From NCBI GenBank assembly GCA_024236215.1, contig JACKKX010000004.1, positions 87,392 through 151,391 on the forward strand: a stretch of 64,000 bases of DNA, read 5' to 3'. This stretch comes from Novosphingobium sp. (lineage in GTDB: Bacteria; Pseudomonadota; Alphaproteobacteria; Sphingomonadales; Sphingomonadaceae). A program made the translations under genes and the position numbers. Each line of letters opens with the position of its first letter. The stretch's first letter is position 1. This document shows, piece after piece, positions 29,402 to 38,377 of this stretch. The notes beneath the pieces are model-generated. The model did no database searches. It worked only from the letters and a program-made list of their open reading frames with translations, and was not told the DNA's origin.

Positions 29402-31125
29402 TCGCCCTCTCCGCTGGCGATCAGCGGAGCAAGGTCAGAAATGTCCACATCGCGGGTTTCGTCGGGCATGATCCCCAGCAGCGGGCCGATCCGGGGAACC
29501 ACCCGCCCGACGATCGGCGCGGCGTTCCAGGCAGCGGTGCGCTGGCCAAAGGTGGCGGCGGTGCCCTGCGGTTCATCGAGCATGGCGATGATGACATAGC
29601 GCGGATGATCCATCGGAAAGGCCGCAGCAAATGTCGCCACCAGCGAGCTCTTGCGATAGCCGCCCGCACCCGGCTTTTCCGCCGATCCGGTCTTGCCGCC
29701 GACGCGGAATCCCGCGGCATTGGCCTTGCGGCCGGTGCCGACGTCGACGATCAGGCGCAGCAGCTGGCGCATCCGCGCACTGGTCGAGGCCTTGAACACC
29801 CGGCGCCCCGGCGCGGCGTGACCCGGCTCGACCTTGACCAGAGTGGCGGGACGCCAGATTCCGCCGTTGACCAGTGCAGCGTAGGCACTGGCAAGGTGCA
29901 ACGGAGTGACCGCGATGCCGTGTCCGTAGGACACCGTCATGGTCGTGATCCGCGACCAGTCACCCTTGGGCCAGAGCGGAAAACCGCGCGCGGGCAGCTC
30001 GATATAGGGGCGCTCGTTCATCCCCAGCGCGCGCATCGTCGCGTTGAGCCGTGCGCCGCCAAGCTGGTCGGCGACCTGCGCGGTGACGATGTTCGAGGAA
30101 TGGATCAGCGCCTCGGGCACATTGAGCGAGGCGCCGAAGCTGTGGCTGTCGTGAATCTCGAAACCGCCGATCGAAAGCGGCCGGTCGGACTGGTAACGGC
30201 GCGAAAGATCGGTCACCACCCCGGCGTCGATCGCGGCGGCGATGGAGACCGGCTTGAAGGTGGAGCCCAGCTCATAGACCTGGTTGGTCACCCGGTTGAA
30301 GATATTGGCCTCGCCCGCGCGGTCGATCAGGTTGGGATTGAAGGCCGGGAGCGAGGCGAGCGCGATCACCTCGCCGGTATCGACATCGAGCACCAGCCCG
30401 GCCGCGCCTTTGGCATTGGCATCGATCATGCCCTTGGCGAGTTCGTCCTCAAGCGCGCCCTGAACGCGGGTATCGATCGATAGTGCCGCCGGAGCGCCGC
30501 GATTGCCCGGATCGGTCAGGCGGGCATCGAACACCTGTTCCATCCCGACATGGCCGCGCCCGTCCGCGCCGACAAAGCCAAGAACATGCGCCGCCATCGA
30601 ACCCTGGGGATAGAACCGCTCGGTCTCACGCGGAAATTCCAGCGCGGGTTCACCGAGCAGGTGGATGCGGTTGGCGTCCTCGGGCAGGATCCGGCGCCGC
30701 AGATAGCCGGGGCGCCCTTCGGCCAGACGGCGGGTCAGTTCCTCGACGTTCATGTCGGGGAAAATCTGCACCAGCTGTTCGGCGATCTGGCGCGCGGAAT
30801 GGACCAGCGGGGGGCCATCACCGCCCAGTGCGGCGGGATTGTACCAAAGCGAATAGGCCGGAAAGGCCCGCGCCAGCGGCACACCGTTGCGATCGACGAT
30901 ATCGGCGCGCGCCGGGGTAAGCGCGGCGGCGAGATTTTCGTCGGCGGGATTGCTCTCAACCACCCCGAGAAAGGCGATCCGCACCAGCGCAACAAAGGCC
31001 AGAGCGAAGAATCCGGCCACCACCCACAGCACCCGCTGGCGTGCGGTGAGCAGCGAGCGCTGCCGCACATTGACCAGCGCGCCGCGCCCGGAGGTGACCA
31101 CGGTCGAGATCGAAAGCGCGGTCAT
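29398..31125 (-). CDS. ftsI: Septal transpeptidase FtsI (PBP3)
   Basis: Class B penicillin-binding protein of 575 residues that crosslinks septal peptidoglycan with FtsW. A cytoplasmic N-terminus of about 30 residues precedes one membrane helix (VLWVVAGFFALAFVALVRIA). The pedestal domain begins RADIVDRNGVPLA. The transpeptidase motifs are SxxK in GSTFKPVSI, SxN in HSSNIVTAQ and KTG in GGKTGSAEKPG. Downstream neighbour murE overlaps by 4 nt; ftsL precedes it with the same overlap. Confidence 0.97.
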   Translation of the reverse strand: MTALSISTVVTSGRGALVNVRQRSLLTARQRVLWVVAGFFALAFVALVRIAFLGVVESNPADENLAAALTPARADIVDRNGVPLARAFPAYSLWYNPAALGGDGPPLVHSARQIAEQLVQIFPDMNVEELTRRLAEGRPGYLRRRILPEDANRIHLLGEPALEFPRETERFYPQGSMAAHVLGFVGADGRGHVGMEQVFDARLTDPGNRGAPAALSIDTRVQGALEDELAKGMIDANAKGAAGLVLDVDTGEVIALASLPAFNPNLIDRAGEANIFNRVTNQVYELGSTFKPVSIAAAIDAGVVTDLSRRYQSDRPLSIGGFEIHDSHSFGASLNVPEALIHSSNIVTAQVADQLGGARLNATMRALGMNERPYIELPARGFPLWPKGDWSRITTMTVSYGHGIAVTPLHLASAYAALVNGGIWRPATLVKVEPGHAAPGRRVFKASTSARMRQLLRLIVDVGTGRKANAAGFRVGGKTGSAEKPGAGGYRKSSLVATFAAAFPMDHPRYVIIAMLDEPQGTAATFGQRTAAWNAAPIVGRVVPRIGPLLGIMPDETRDVDISDLAPLIASGEGE

Positions 31126-31625
31126 GGCTTGCGCCCCTCCCCGGCATCGACCTTGCCTAGACGCTCACCCAGTGTCGCGGCGGTTACGGGCTTGTGCCCG
31201 GGTTCGGCAGACACGGCCGTTTCCGGTTTCCCGGTCAGCGGTGAGACCATCGCCGGAAAGCCAAGCCCCTGCGGCCCCGAGCCTTGCGCCGAGGCAACCC
31301 GGATCGGACTTGGCGCATCGGGGCCGCGCGCCTTGCCCAGCGCGGCGAGCTGGCGCTCGTTTTCCAGATATTGCCCGGCGGTGGGGGCCGAATAGCCGAA
31401 TTCGACATCGTTGAGATTGCGCAGCTGCTGCTGGTTGGCGCGGGTCTCGAATTCGGTTTCGAGGAACAGGTTCTGCTGCTTGATCGCGACGATCCGCCGC
31501 TCAGTCAGCCGGACCTGGCTTTTGACCGCATTGACCCGGAAGGTCAGCGCCACCAGCAGGGCAAAGCAGGTCAGCAGCACCGCGGCCCAGCCAATCGAAC
31601 GCGCGCGATCGCGGGTCAGGTTCAT
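31122..31625 (-). CDS. ftsL: FtsL-like divisome protein with extended C-terminus
   Basis: Bitopic protein of 167 residues between rsmH and ftsI, the standard ftsL position. A short basic N-terminus leads into one membrane helix ([19 protein letters not shown]). A coiled-coil-like heptad segment follows ([19 protein letters not shown], then [14 protein letters not shown]). After the conserved [19 protein letters not shown] part there is about 65 residues of Pro/Gly-rich sequence not found in short FtsL proteins. Assignment rests on topology and position more than on strong similarity. Confidence 0.85.
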   Translation of the reverse strand: MNLTRDRARSIGWAAVLLTCFALLVALTFRVNAVKSQVRLTERRIVAIKQQNLFLETEFETRANQQQLRNLNDVEFGYSAPTAGQYLENERQLAALGKARGPDAPSPIRVASAQGSGPQGLGFPAMVSPLTGKPETAVSAEPGHKPVTAATLGERLGKVDAGEGRKP

Positions 31626-32572
31626 GCCGCCCTCCTTGCCCGCGCCGGGGCGGGAGTGCGCACCGCGCTGCGCAGCGTCGACGAGCGCGCCCGGGGATTG
31701 CGCGCGATCTCGGCGGCGGAAGGACGGATCGCCTTGCCGACCTGGGCGAAGGTTGGCGTGGCGGCTGGGGCAAGTGCGGGCAGATGGCGCGAGCCGCCGG
31801 CCTGCGCGCCGCTGGCATCGCGCAGGAACTGTTTGACGATCCGGTCTTCCAGACTGTGAAAACTGACCACCGCGAGCCTGCCGCCGGGGCGCAGCAAGGC
31901 CTCGGCTGCGTTCAGCGCGTCCTCCAGCTCGGCCAGCTCGGCGTTGACGTGGATACGGATCGCCTGGAACGAGCGGGTGGCGGGATCCTTGGGCGCGCCG
32001 GGGCGATGGCCCAGCGCCTTGCGCACGACCTGGGCTAGCTGGTGCGTGGTCGAAAGGGGCCGCGCGGCAACGATGGCGCGGGCCACCCGGCGCGATTGCC
32101 GCTCCTCGCCGTAGCGATAGAGCACATCGGCAATGGTTTCCTCAGCGGCGGAATTGAGGAAATCGGCGGCGCTTTCACCCTGCTGGCTCATCCGCATGTC
32201 GAGCGGGCCATCGACCGAAAAGGCAAAGCCGCGCTCCGGCTGGTCGAGCTGCATCGAGGAAACCCCGATGTCCATCACCACTCCGTCGACCCGGGCGATG
32301 CCCACTTCGGCAAGTGCAGCGAGCATTTCGGAGAAGCGGCGGGGATGAAGCACCAACCGCGGCGCCTCGCCTGCGGTCTCGGGCCACTTGCGCCCTTCGG
32401 CGATGGCCTGGGGATCGCGATCGAAGGCGTGGACGCTGGCACCGGCATCGAGCAGGCGGCGGGTATAGCCACCGGCACCAAAGGTGGCATCGACGATCAC
32501 CGCGCCGGGTTCGGGCGCCAGCGCGGCGATCACTTCGTCAAGGAGAACGGGAATGTGCGGGGCCTGGCTCAT
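31622..32572 (-). CDS. rsmH: 16S rRNA m4C1402 methyltransferase
   Basis: SAM-dependent N4-methyltransferase of 316 residues that modifies C1402 of 16S rRNA (formerly MraW). The SAM site is in [18 protein letters not shown] with FDRDP after it. The LGVSS-type motif appears as [19 protein letters not shown], and the [16 protein letters not shown] segment near the end is a family signature. It overlaps mraZ and ftsL by 4 nt each. Confidence 0.97.
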   Translation of the reverse strand: MSQAPHIPVLLDEVIAALAPEPGAVIVDATFGAGGYTRRLLDAGASVHAFDRDPQAIAEGRKWPETAGEAPRLVLHPRRFSEMLAALAEVGIARVDGVVMDIGVSSMQLDQPERGFAFSVDGPLDMRMSQQGESAADFLNSAAEETIADVLYRYGEERQSRRVARAIVAARPLSTTHQLAQVVRKALGHRPGAPKDPATRSFQAIRIHVNAELAELEDALNAAEALLRPGGRLAVVSFHSLEDRIVKQFLRDASGAQAGGSRHLPALAPAATPTFAQVGKAIRPSAAEIARNPRARSSTLRSAVRTPAPARARRAA

Positions 32573-33072
32573 CCCTTGGCCTTCCCGCTTGCGGCCTGGG
32601 CGATCAGATCGGCGCAGGCTTCCTGGGCTTCCTCGAAACCCGGACCCATCTTCATCAGCACATCAGGGTTCCAGATCAGGAACGAGCGGCCCATGCCGCG
32701 GAAGAACACCCGCTCTTCGATCCCCGCGAGGCGGAAATGGCGATCGGGCATGACGAACCGCCCGGAATCGTCGAACGGCAGGCGCGAATAGCCGTAAAGC
32801 TGCTGGGCGCGCAGATCGCGGTCGAAATCGTGGCCGCGATCGAGCGCATAACGCTCCTCGCGTTCAAGCTCTGCTTCCAGCTCCTCGATCCGCGACAGGC
32901 CGAAGCCGACCAGCGCCTTCCAGCGCGGGTGCTTGGAAAGGCACAGAACGCGCTCACCATCGCCGGATTCGCGCAGGGTCTTGCGGATTTCGCTGGGCAG
33001 GACGAAGCGGCCCTTGTCGCCGATCTGCGACAGGCCATCGCCACTGTACCGGATCGGCCTTGCCGCCTCCAC
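32569..33072 (-). CDS. mraZ: MraZ, DNA-binding regulator of the dcw cluster
   Basis: A SpoVT/AbrB-type protein with the MraZ duplication: [13 protein letters not shown] near the N-terminus and [13 protein letters not shown] in the second half. In other bacteria MraZ forms rings that bind repeats in its own promoter and regulate dcw transcription. The start is uncertain: the frame stays open upstream, with GTG at 33117 (preceded by GGAGAGG) and TTG at 33177. I chose GTG 33072 because it gives 167 residues, the usual family length, and leaves 8 residues ahead of the first repeat. It is the first gene of the cluster. Confidence 0.9.
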   Translation of the reverse strand: MEAARPIRYSGDGLSQIGDKGRFVLPSEIRKTLRESGDGERVLCLSKHPRWKALVGFGLSRIEELEAELEREERYALDRGHDFDRDLRAQQLYGYSRLPFDDSGRFVMPDRHFRLAGIEERVFFRGMGRSFLIWNPDVLMKMGPGFEEAQEACADLIAQAASGKAKG

Positions 33073-33413
33073 TTCGCCCGCCTCGCCTTTTCCCGGGTAA
33101 CCCCGGCCCCAGAACACAACCTCTCCGCCCTGCCCGCGCGCCCTCGCGGCCAGACCGCCCCCATCGGGACGCGGCAAAGCAATTGCTTGTCGATGAAATG
33201 GTTCCTTATCGCCGCTCTGACCGGGATGGAAGGGAAAATTACGGGAAATCCGGGGATTGAATGATAAACTATTGATTAAGCTTATCTTGATTCAGGTTGG
33301 TTTGATCAGACGGCCCTTCATGTTTGCATTTTGTTCTCATAGAAAATCAACGACTTGCGGCACGATTCGCGCAAGCTGTCGCTGCTGTCCCGCAATTTCC
33401 CCGAATCCGGACA
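33073..33413. other. Spacer upstream of mraZ, likely dcw promoter region
   Basis: This 340-bp spacer, or its leftmost part, may include the true N-terminus of mraZ. The section 33230-33360 is clearly richer in A+T than its surroundings, as expected of a promoter region driving the long minus-strand cluster. GATTC (GANTC class) occurs at about 33288 and 33366. I could not assign a convincing -35/-10 pair or regular MraZ boxes, and no other gene is seen. Confidence 0.4.
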
Positions 33414-34163
33414 TCAGGGCCGGGCAAAGGCCGTTTCGAGCAGGTGACCAAGCGCCTCGACACGTAACGCGCCGTCCCCGTCCTGCTCAAGCAATGCGGC
33501 ATCGGCGAGCACGAGGACGCGGCCCTTGCCGATCGGGCAATCCGCAGCCAATCCTCCACCCGAAAGCACACAGGCGCTGCCTGGCTCGAGCGCGAAACTT
33601 CCCGCAAGGTTCACTGGCACCGCAATTCCCAGCGCTTTGCCCGCGTGCTCACCGAACGGCTGACGCTCGTCATAGCGCAGTTCCAGCCCCCAGCGACCCA
33701 GGATGGGCGAGAGCAGGACGCTCGTTTGCGGTCGGCGCGGATCGCCCAGCGCGAAGGCCGATTCCTCGGTCAACATCGGATCGGCAAACAGCAGAAGATG
33801 CCCGCCACCGCGAACCCACCGGTCCAGCGCGACATTTTCGGAGGGCGAGAGCGGGCGCGGCTGGGCAATCACGATCCGGTGCAGCGGCGCGAGCCTGTCT
33901 GGCTGGGCAAGATCGTCGAGCGGGACGATCGGCCCCGTCTGCTCCAGAATGTTTCGCGCCCAATGTCGCTCGGCCCGGCTTGATATCAGATCGCCGACAT
34001 CGCCGCTTTCCGCCCAAAGGATCGGGAGGGTGGTGAACAGGCCAACCGGTTCGCGCGGCACCGCGCGCCGGACGGATCCTTGCCAGACCAGTGCGGCGGC
34101 CAGCGCGGCGAGAACCGCGCCGGCCGCCAGAACGTTTCGTCGGCTAGTTATGCGGATTGCCAC
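33414..34163 (-). CDS. DUF4350/GldG-like membrane-anchored protein
   Basis: A 249-residue protein of unknown function. A short basic N-terminus (ITSRRNV) precedes one hydrophobic helix (LAAGAVLAALAAALVW), so the bulk is probably periplasmic. The body has IVIAQPRPLSPSENVALDRW then VRGGGHLLLFADP and, later, KGRVLVLADAALLEQ. This is the pattern of the glutamine-amidotransferase-like fold seen in DUF4350 and GldG-type proteins, which usually accompany ABC transporters or gliding components; none is here. The GTG start at 34163 lies inside the end of the upstream gene (20-nt overlap), implying coupled translation. Function unknown. Confidence 0.72.
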   Translation of the reverse strand: MAIRITSRRNVLAAGAVLAALAAALVWQGSVRRAVPREPVGLFTTLPILWAESGDVGDLISSRAERHWARNILEQTGPIVPLDDLAQPDRLAPLHRIVIAQPRPLSPSENVALDRWVRGGGHLLLFADPMLTEESAFALGDPRRPQTSVLLSPILGRWGLELRYDERQPFGEHAGKALGIAVPVNLAGSFALEPGSACVLSGGGLAADCPIGKGRVLVLADAALLEQDGDGALRVEALGHLLETAFARP

Positions 34164-34488
34164 TGGGGGCAGGGCTGGCGGGTTTTTCCGGTGTGCTGGC
34201 CGGAACCACCCCGGCATCGACCAGCGGATCGGTCTTGGCCTCGCCCGTGGCGCTGGCCGATGCCTCGGCGCCGGGCGATGCGGCATCGCTCTGGCGCGCA
34301 CGGTCGTTGATGATGTTTGCTAGCGCGACGATCAGCACGATCAGCGCAATCCCGAACAGCCCGGCCTGAAGCCGCTGCACTGCCTGGGCACGCAGTTCGC
34401 GCGCGGAAGGGGGCGTGAAGTGCTGTATGCCGTTAAGCGGGGGCACCATGCGCCCGTCGGGCTGGTTCTGGGGAGGCTGGCTGGCCAT
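34144..34488 (-). CDS. Small single-pass membrane protein, unknown function
   Basis: A 114-residue protein with one hydrophobic helix at about residues 43-60 (LFGIALIVLIVALANII). A cytoplasmic-looking N-terminus of 42 residues includes FTPPSARELRAQAVQRLQAG. A C-terminal tail rich in Ala, Ser and Pro follows the helix. I do not recognise the family. It overlaps the DUF4350-like gene by 20 nt and lies 9 nt after the cysteine synthase gene, so the three form a unit. A shared role with the DUF4350-like protein is the simplest inference. Confidence 0.75.
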   Translation of the reverse strand: MASQPPQNQPDGRMVPPLNGIQHFTPPSARELRAQAVQRLQAGLFGIALIVLIVALANIINDRARQSDAASPGAEASASATGEAKTDPLVDAGVVPASTPEKPASPAPSGNPHN

Positions 34489-34497
34489 GCGCCGGTT

Positions 34498-35505
34498 CTA
34501 CCCCAGCCAGGGGAAGACCGGCAAGCCCTTCGCGCGCAGCCAATCGGGGTTGTAGAGCGTCGAGAGATAGCGAAAGCCGGTATCGGCCAGGATCGTCGCC
34601 ACCCGCGCCTCTTCGCGCCCCTCGGCCACCAGCTGGCGGCCAAGCGCCACCGCGCCCGCCACGTTGATCCCCGAGGAAAGCCCCAGGCACAACCCTTCTT
34701 CGGCCAGCAGCCGGGTGACCCATTCAAGCCCTTCGGCATCGGAAATGCGGAACTGGGCGTCGATCGGCGCACCATCGAGGTTGGCGGTGATCCGCCCCTG
34801 CCCGATCCCCTCGGCCACCGAGGAACCTTCGGCGCGCAGCTCGCCGCAGGCGTAATAGTTGTAGAGCGCCGCGCCATGCGGATCGGTCAGCGCGATGCGG
34901 ATGGTCTCGTCAAAGGCCTTGAGGCCCATGCCCACCCCGGCGATCGTCCCCCCGGTTCCCGCCGCGCAGGTGAACCCATCGATCCGCCCGCCCAGTTGCT
35001 CCCAGATTTCGGGCGCGGTACTCTCGATATGGGCCTTGCGATTGGCAACGTTGTCGAACTGGTTGGCCCAGATCGCGCCTTCGGTCTCTTCGGCCAGGCG
35101 GCGCGAAGTGTGAACGAAATGGCCGGGATTGGAAAAGGGCGCCGCGGGTACCAGCACCAGCTCGGCCCCCAGCGCGCGCAGCGTATCCATCTTCTCGCGC
35201 GATTGGGTTTCGGGCATGACGATCACGGTCTTGTAGCCCAGCGCATTGCCGACCAGTGCCAGCCCGATCCCGGTGTTGCCCGCCGTCCCCTCGACAATCG
35301 TCCCGCCAGCCTTCAGCACGCCGCGCGCTTCGGCATCGCGCACGATCCACAGCGCGGCGCGGTCCTTTACCGAGGCGCCCGGGTTGGCGAATTCGCACTT
35401 GCCCCAGATCTCGCACCCCGCCGCCTCGCTTGGCCCCTGAAGCAGGACCAAGGGAGTATTGCCGATCAGCTCAAGGCTGGAAGGACGGGCGGTCTGGATC
35501 GTCAT
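34498..35505 (-). CDS. cysK: Cysteine synthase family PLP enzyme
   Basis: Fold type II PLP enzyme of 335 residues, probably O-acetylserine sulfhydrylase combining sulfide with O-acetylserine. The Schiff-base Lys is in NPGASVKDRAA. The substrate loop is GTAGNTGIGLA, in place of the more usual TSGNTG, and the phosphate-binding glycine loop follows as AGTGGTIAGVGMG. It could use the sulfide made by the cysI/cysH operon at the left of the window. ATG 35505 was chosen because the upstream in-frame extension has no family similarity. A cystathionine beta-synthase-like activity cannot be ruled out. Confidence 0.9.
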   Translation of the reverse strand: MTIQTARPSSLELIGNTPLVLLQGPSEAAGCEIWGKCEFANPGASVKDRAALWIVRDAEARGVLKAGGTIVEGTAGNTGIGLALVGNALGYKTVIVMPETQSREKMDTLRALGAELVLVPAAPFSNPGHFVHTSRRLAEETEGAIWANQFDNVANRKAHIESTAPEIWEQLGGRIDGFTCAAGTGGTIAGVGMGLKAFDETIRIALTDPHGAALYNYYACGELRAEGSSVAEGIGQGRITANLDGAPIDAQFRISDAEGLEWVTRLLAEEGLCLGLSSGINVAGAVALGRQLVAEGREEARVATILADTGFRYLSTLYNPDWLRAKGLPVFPWLG

Positions 35506-35596
35506 GACAGGGCCAGAGGTAGGAAAGCAAAGGGCCAGGCGCAACGGAATTGCGCTTGGCCCCTGCAAACCCCGGCTTGTTCCGCCACGGGGAAAA

Positions 35597-35914
35597 TCAG
35601 TCCTCGGCGGCGATCGTCACCTTGAGGCCATCGAGAGCATCGCTCATGTGAAGCTGGCACGAAAGCCGCGACGTGGCATTGCGATAGTCCGAGCTGTCGA
35701 GCAGGTCGTTCTCGTCCTCGCTCATCGGGCTGACCTTGTCGGCAAAGGCCGGATCGACATAGACGTGGCAGGTCGCGCAGGAGCAGCATCCGCCGCATAG
35801 CGCGAGCAATTCGTCGAACCCGTTTTCGCGCAGGGCTTCCATCACCGAGAGCCCGGCGGCGGCCTCGACCGTCTTTTCCTCACCCGCACGATTGACCACT
35901 ACCAGCTTGGGCAT
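35597..35914 (-). CDS. [2Fe-2S] ferredoxin, adrenodoxin type
   Basis: A 105-residue electron-transfer protein. The cluster ligands are C-x5-C-x2-C in [11 protein letters not shown] plus a fourth Cys in [10 protein letters not shown] about 35 residues later. Two further cysteines lie within the loop, one at a place where Ser or Asn is common. SEDENDLLD is the acidic partner-binding helix of adrenodoxin-like ferredoxins, which usually serve cytochrome P450 or Fe-S assembly; no P450 is in the window. It stands 91 nt upstream of the cysteine synthase gene on the same strand. Confidence 0.92.
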   Translation of the reverse strand: MPKLVVVNRAGEEKTVEAAAGLSVMEALRENGFDELLALCGGCCSCATCHVYVDPAFADKVSPMSEDENDLLDSSDYRNATSRLSCQLHMSDALDGLKVTIAAED

Positions 35915-35999
35915 TGCATAGCTTCCTTGTCTTCGCGCATGATCCGCGCCTTGGCGCGGCTGCTAATCGGTCGCTTAACCTTTGGCAAGCAGGACCGCG

Positions 36000-36617
36000 A
36001 TGGGATTATCGGCAGAACAGATCAAGCAGGGCCTCGATGCGGTGGCTGCGCGCGAGCCGGGGATCGCCCGTGCGCTCGAACGGACGGGCTATCCCGAACC
36101 ACGCATTCGCGATCGCGGGCATGTGACGATGATGCGCACCATCGTCGGCCAGCAGGTCAGCGTCGCGGCGGCGGCCTCGATGTGGCGCAAGTTCGAGGAG
36201 TTTGCTGGAACCGACCCCGATCCCGCCAGGGTGCTCGCAGCCGATTTCGACACCCTGCGCGCCTGCGGCCTTTCGCGCCAGAAGCAGGGCTACATGCGCA
36301 GCCTGTGCGAGCTCGTGGCCGAGGGTGCGCTCGATTTCCACGCCCTGCCTGTGGATGACGAGGAAGCGATCGAGCAACTCACCCGGATCAAGGGGATCGG
36401 GCGCTGGTCGGCGGAGATCTACCTGCTGTTTGCCGAGGGCCGCGCCGACATCTGGCCGGCGGGCGATCTGGCGGTCCAGGCCGGCCTGGCCAAGCTGCTC
36501 GATCTGCCCGAACGCCCCAGCGAAAAGCGCACCCGCGAACTGGCCGAAGTCTGGCGCCCGCACCGCGGCGCCACCGCGATCTTCACCTGGCATTGCTATA
36601 ACAACCCGGCGCTGTAA
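36000..36617 (+). CDS. DNA-3-methyladenine glycosylase 2 (AlkA-like)
   Basis: HhH-GPD base-excision repair glycosylase of 205 residues. The helix-hairpin-helix is in LTRIKGIGRWSAEIYLLF, and the catalytic Asp is in IWPAGDLAVQAGL. The MRTIVGQQVSVAAAASMW helix is also typical. It lacks the N-terminal AlkA domain and matches the compact family that removes alkylated purines. ATG 36000 was chosen; a TTG six codons upstream is possible but unnecessary. It stands alone, with an operator-like palindrome after its stop that belongs to the next gene. Confidence 0.9.
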   Translation: MGLSAEQIKQGLDAVAAREPGIARALERTGYPEPRIRDRGHVTMMRTIVGQQVSVAAAASMWRKFEEFAGTDPDPARVLAADFDTLRACGLSRQKQGYMRSLCELVAEGALDFHALPVDDEEAIEQLTRIKGIGRWSAEIYLLFAEGRADIWPAGDLAVQAGLAKLLDLPERPSEKRTRELAEVWRPHRGATAIFTWHCYNNPAL

Positions 36618-36621
36618 TCTG

Positions 36622-36637
36622 CTTACATCAATGTAAG
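36622..36637. promoter_or_regulatory. Perfect palindrome, candidate TetR-type operator
   Basis: CTTACATCAATGTAAG is a perfect 7-bp inverted repeat with a 2-bp centre, ending 19 bp before the GTG start of the SDR gene. Size, A+T-rich half-sites and position suit the operator of a TetR-like repressor. No regulator gene is nearby in the window, so the binding protein is unknown. Confidence 0.5.
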
Positions 36638-36656
36638 TGCGAATCGGGAGAGAGCA

Positions 36657-37463
36657 GTGGCAGCGCGCAAGTCGATTTTCATCACCGGCGGAGCTTCGGG
36701 CATCGGCCGGGCGACCGCGATCCGGTTTGGATCGCAGGGCTGGTTCGTCGGGATCGCCGACATCAACGAAGCGGGCATGAAGGAAACCGCCGCGATGCTG
36801 CCCGCCGGGCAAAGCTCGATCCACAAGCTTGACGTGCGTGACCGCGCGGCATGGGATGAAGCGCTGGAAGCCTTTGCCAGCGCCGCCGGGGGCCGGATCG
36901 ACGCGCTGTTCAACAACGCCGGGATTCCGCTGGGCGGCCAGCTGATCGAGAACAATGTGGGCGAGATCGAGCGCTGCCTCGACATCAACCTCAAGGGTGT
37001 GCTGTTCGGCGCCCAGGCCGCCCACAAGTGGCTGAAGGCCAGCGCGCCGGGATCGTGCCTGCTCAACACGGCCAGCGCGGCGGGAATCTATGGCACGCCG
37101 GGCGCCTCGGTCTATTCGGCGACCAAGTTCGGGGTCCGCGCGCTGACCGAATGCCTCGATGCAGAATGGGCCGAAGACGGGATCAAGGTGGCCGATCTGA
37201 TGCCCGGCTTCATCGACACCCCGCTGATCGACCATGCTCCCAACCAGCTGAGCAACGAGGATATCCGCAGCCGGGTGACCGAAGCGGGGCTTGAGATCAC
37301 CCCGGTCGGCGAGGTGGCCGATGCCGCGTGGAACGCCGTCCACGGCACCGCCTTGCACAACCGCGTCGGCAAGACCGCGCACCGCCTGGCCTTCGCCGCG
37401 CGCTGGATGCCGGGGCGGCTGCGCAAGATGACCCGAAGCCAGCTCAAGCCGCTGGGGGGTTAG
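36657..37463 (+). CDS. Short-chain dehydrogenase/reductase (SDR)
   Basis: Classical SDR of 268 residues. The cofactor motif is [18 protein letters not shown], the structural NNAG appears as [11 protein letters not shown], the catalytic Ser is in NTASAAG, and the YxxxK pair is in [12 protein letters not shown]. An Asp at the end of the second strand (IADINE) favours NAD over NADP. The GTG start at 36657 follows a GGGAGAGA ribosome binding site; no ATG fits. The substrate is unknown; the palindrome just upstream suggests control by a ligand-responsive repressor. Its stop overlaps the convergent phhB stop by 4 nt. Confidence 0.92.
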   Translation: MAARKSIFITGGASGIGRATAIRFGSQGWFVGIADINEAGMKETAAMLPAGQSSIHKLDVRDRAAWDEALEAFASAAGGRIDALFNNAGIPLGGQLIENNVGEIERCLDINLKGVLFGAQAAHKWLKASAPGSCLLNTASAAGIYGTPGASVYSATKFGVRALTECLDAEWAEDGIKVADLMPGFIDTPLIDHAPNQLSNEDIRSRVTEAGLEITPVGEVADAAWNAVHGTALHNRVGKTAHRLAFAARWMPGRLRKMTRSQLKPLGG

Positions 37464-37750
37464 ACCATCCCCGCGATCGCCCGCACCATCGAGGCGTCGC
37501 GGGCGGAAATGCCATCGGCATCGTGGGTGGTCAGGGTGATCTCGACCCGGTTGTAGACGTTGAACCATTCGGGATGGTGGTCGGCCTTGTCGGCATAGAG
37601 CGCAACGCGGGTCATGAAGCCGAAAGCCGCGTTGAAATCGGCGAAGGTGAAGGTGCGTTCGATCGCCCTGCCGTCATCGCGCAAGGTCCATTGCGGAAAT
37701 TCGGCAAGCAGCGCGGCCACTTCGGCCTGGCTCAGGCGGGGAACGGACAT
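37460..37750 (-). CDS. phhB: 4a-hydroxytetrahydrobiopterin dehydratase
   Basis: Pterin-4a-carbinolamine dehydratase of 96 residues that recycles the pterin cofactor of aromatic amino acid hydroxylases. Hallmarks are [17 protein letters not shown], the [23 protein letters not shown] stretch containing the catalytic His pair, and [14 protein letters not shown]. An AAGGAG ribosome binding site precedes two consecutive ATG codons (37753 and 37750); the second has the better spacing. No phenylalanine hydroxylase is nearby. It may alternatively act in molybdopterin metabolism, as suggested for some relatives. Confidence 0.94.
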   Translation of the reverse strand: MSVPRLSQAEVAALLAEFPQWTLRDDGRAIERTFTFADFNAAFGFMTRVALYADKADHHPEWFNVYNRVEITLTTHDADGISARDASMVRAIAGMV

Positions 37751-37798
37751 CATGGCTCTCCTTGGCAGACCCGGTGCTTTCAACTATCGCGCTCGCCC

Positions 37799-38377
37799 AT
37801 GCAAGCGTGCAGCCTTTCCGCGACCGACCTTGCCTGCCGGCGGGGCGACCGGCTGCTGTTCGCGCGGCTGAGCTTCGCACTCGGGCCCGGCGAGGCGCTG
37901 CAACTGGCGGGAGCCAACGGGATCGGCAAGAGCAGCCTGATGCGGATCGTTGCCGGACTGATGCCGGCCTTTGCCGGAACCATTGAGCGGCATGGCGCGC
38001 TGGGGCTGATCGACGAGCGCCCGGCGCTTGATCCGCACCTGCCGCTGGGCCGGGCGCTGGCCTTCTGGCAGCGGCTCGATGGCCCGGCCGACAACGCCGC
38101 CGCGCGGCTGGGGCTGGCCGGGCTGATGGACGTGCCGGTGCGCTATCTTTCCACGGGGCAGAAGAAGCGCGCCGCGCTGGCCCGGCTGATCGGGCAGAAG
38201 GTGCCCCTCTGGCTGCTCGACGAGCCGCTCAACGGACTCGATACGCGGGGCGTGGCTTTGGTCGAGGAAATGGCCGCTCAGCATTGCCGCGAGGGCGGGA
38301 TATGCCTGATCGCCTCGCACCAGCCGCTGGCCCTGCCCGGCATGGGTCGGATCGAGCTGGCGGACTTCGCGGCATGA
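37799..38377 (+). CDS. ccmA: Heme exporter ATP-binding protein CcmA
   Basis: ABC ATPase of 192 residues of the CcmABCD system that releases heme-loaded CcmE for c-type cytochrome maturation. Walker A is GANGIGKSSL, the signature is YLSTGQKKRAALARL, and Walker B is WLLDEPLNGLDT. The small size and LACRRGDRLLFARLSF N-terminus match CcmA. The stop overlaps the ccmB start by 4 nt. It is divergent from phhB, 48 nt away, so a shared promoter region is likely. Confidence 0.92.
   Translation: MQACSLSATDLACRRGDRLLFARLSFALGPGEALQLAGANGIGKSSLMRIVAGLMPAFAGTIERHGALGLIDERPALDPHLPLGRALAFWQRLDGPADNAAARLGLAGLMDVPVRYLSTGQKKRAALARLIGQKVPLWLLDEPLNGLDTRGVALVEEMAAQHCREGGICLIASHQPLALPGMGRIELADFAA

Noticed and set aside
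27998-29599. Plus-strand ORF of about 530 codons opposite murE and ftsI
   Set aside because: Shadow of two conserved dcw genes.
33230-33360. A sigma-70 promoter and MraZ box array for the dcw cluster
   Set aside because: The region is A+T-rich but no -35/-10 pair with good spacing or regular TGGG repeats could be defined by eye.
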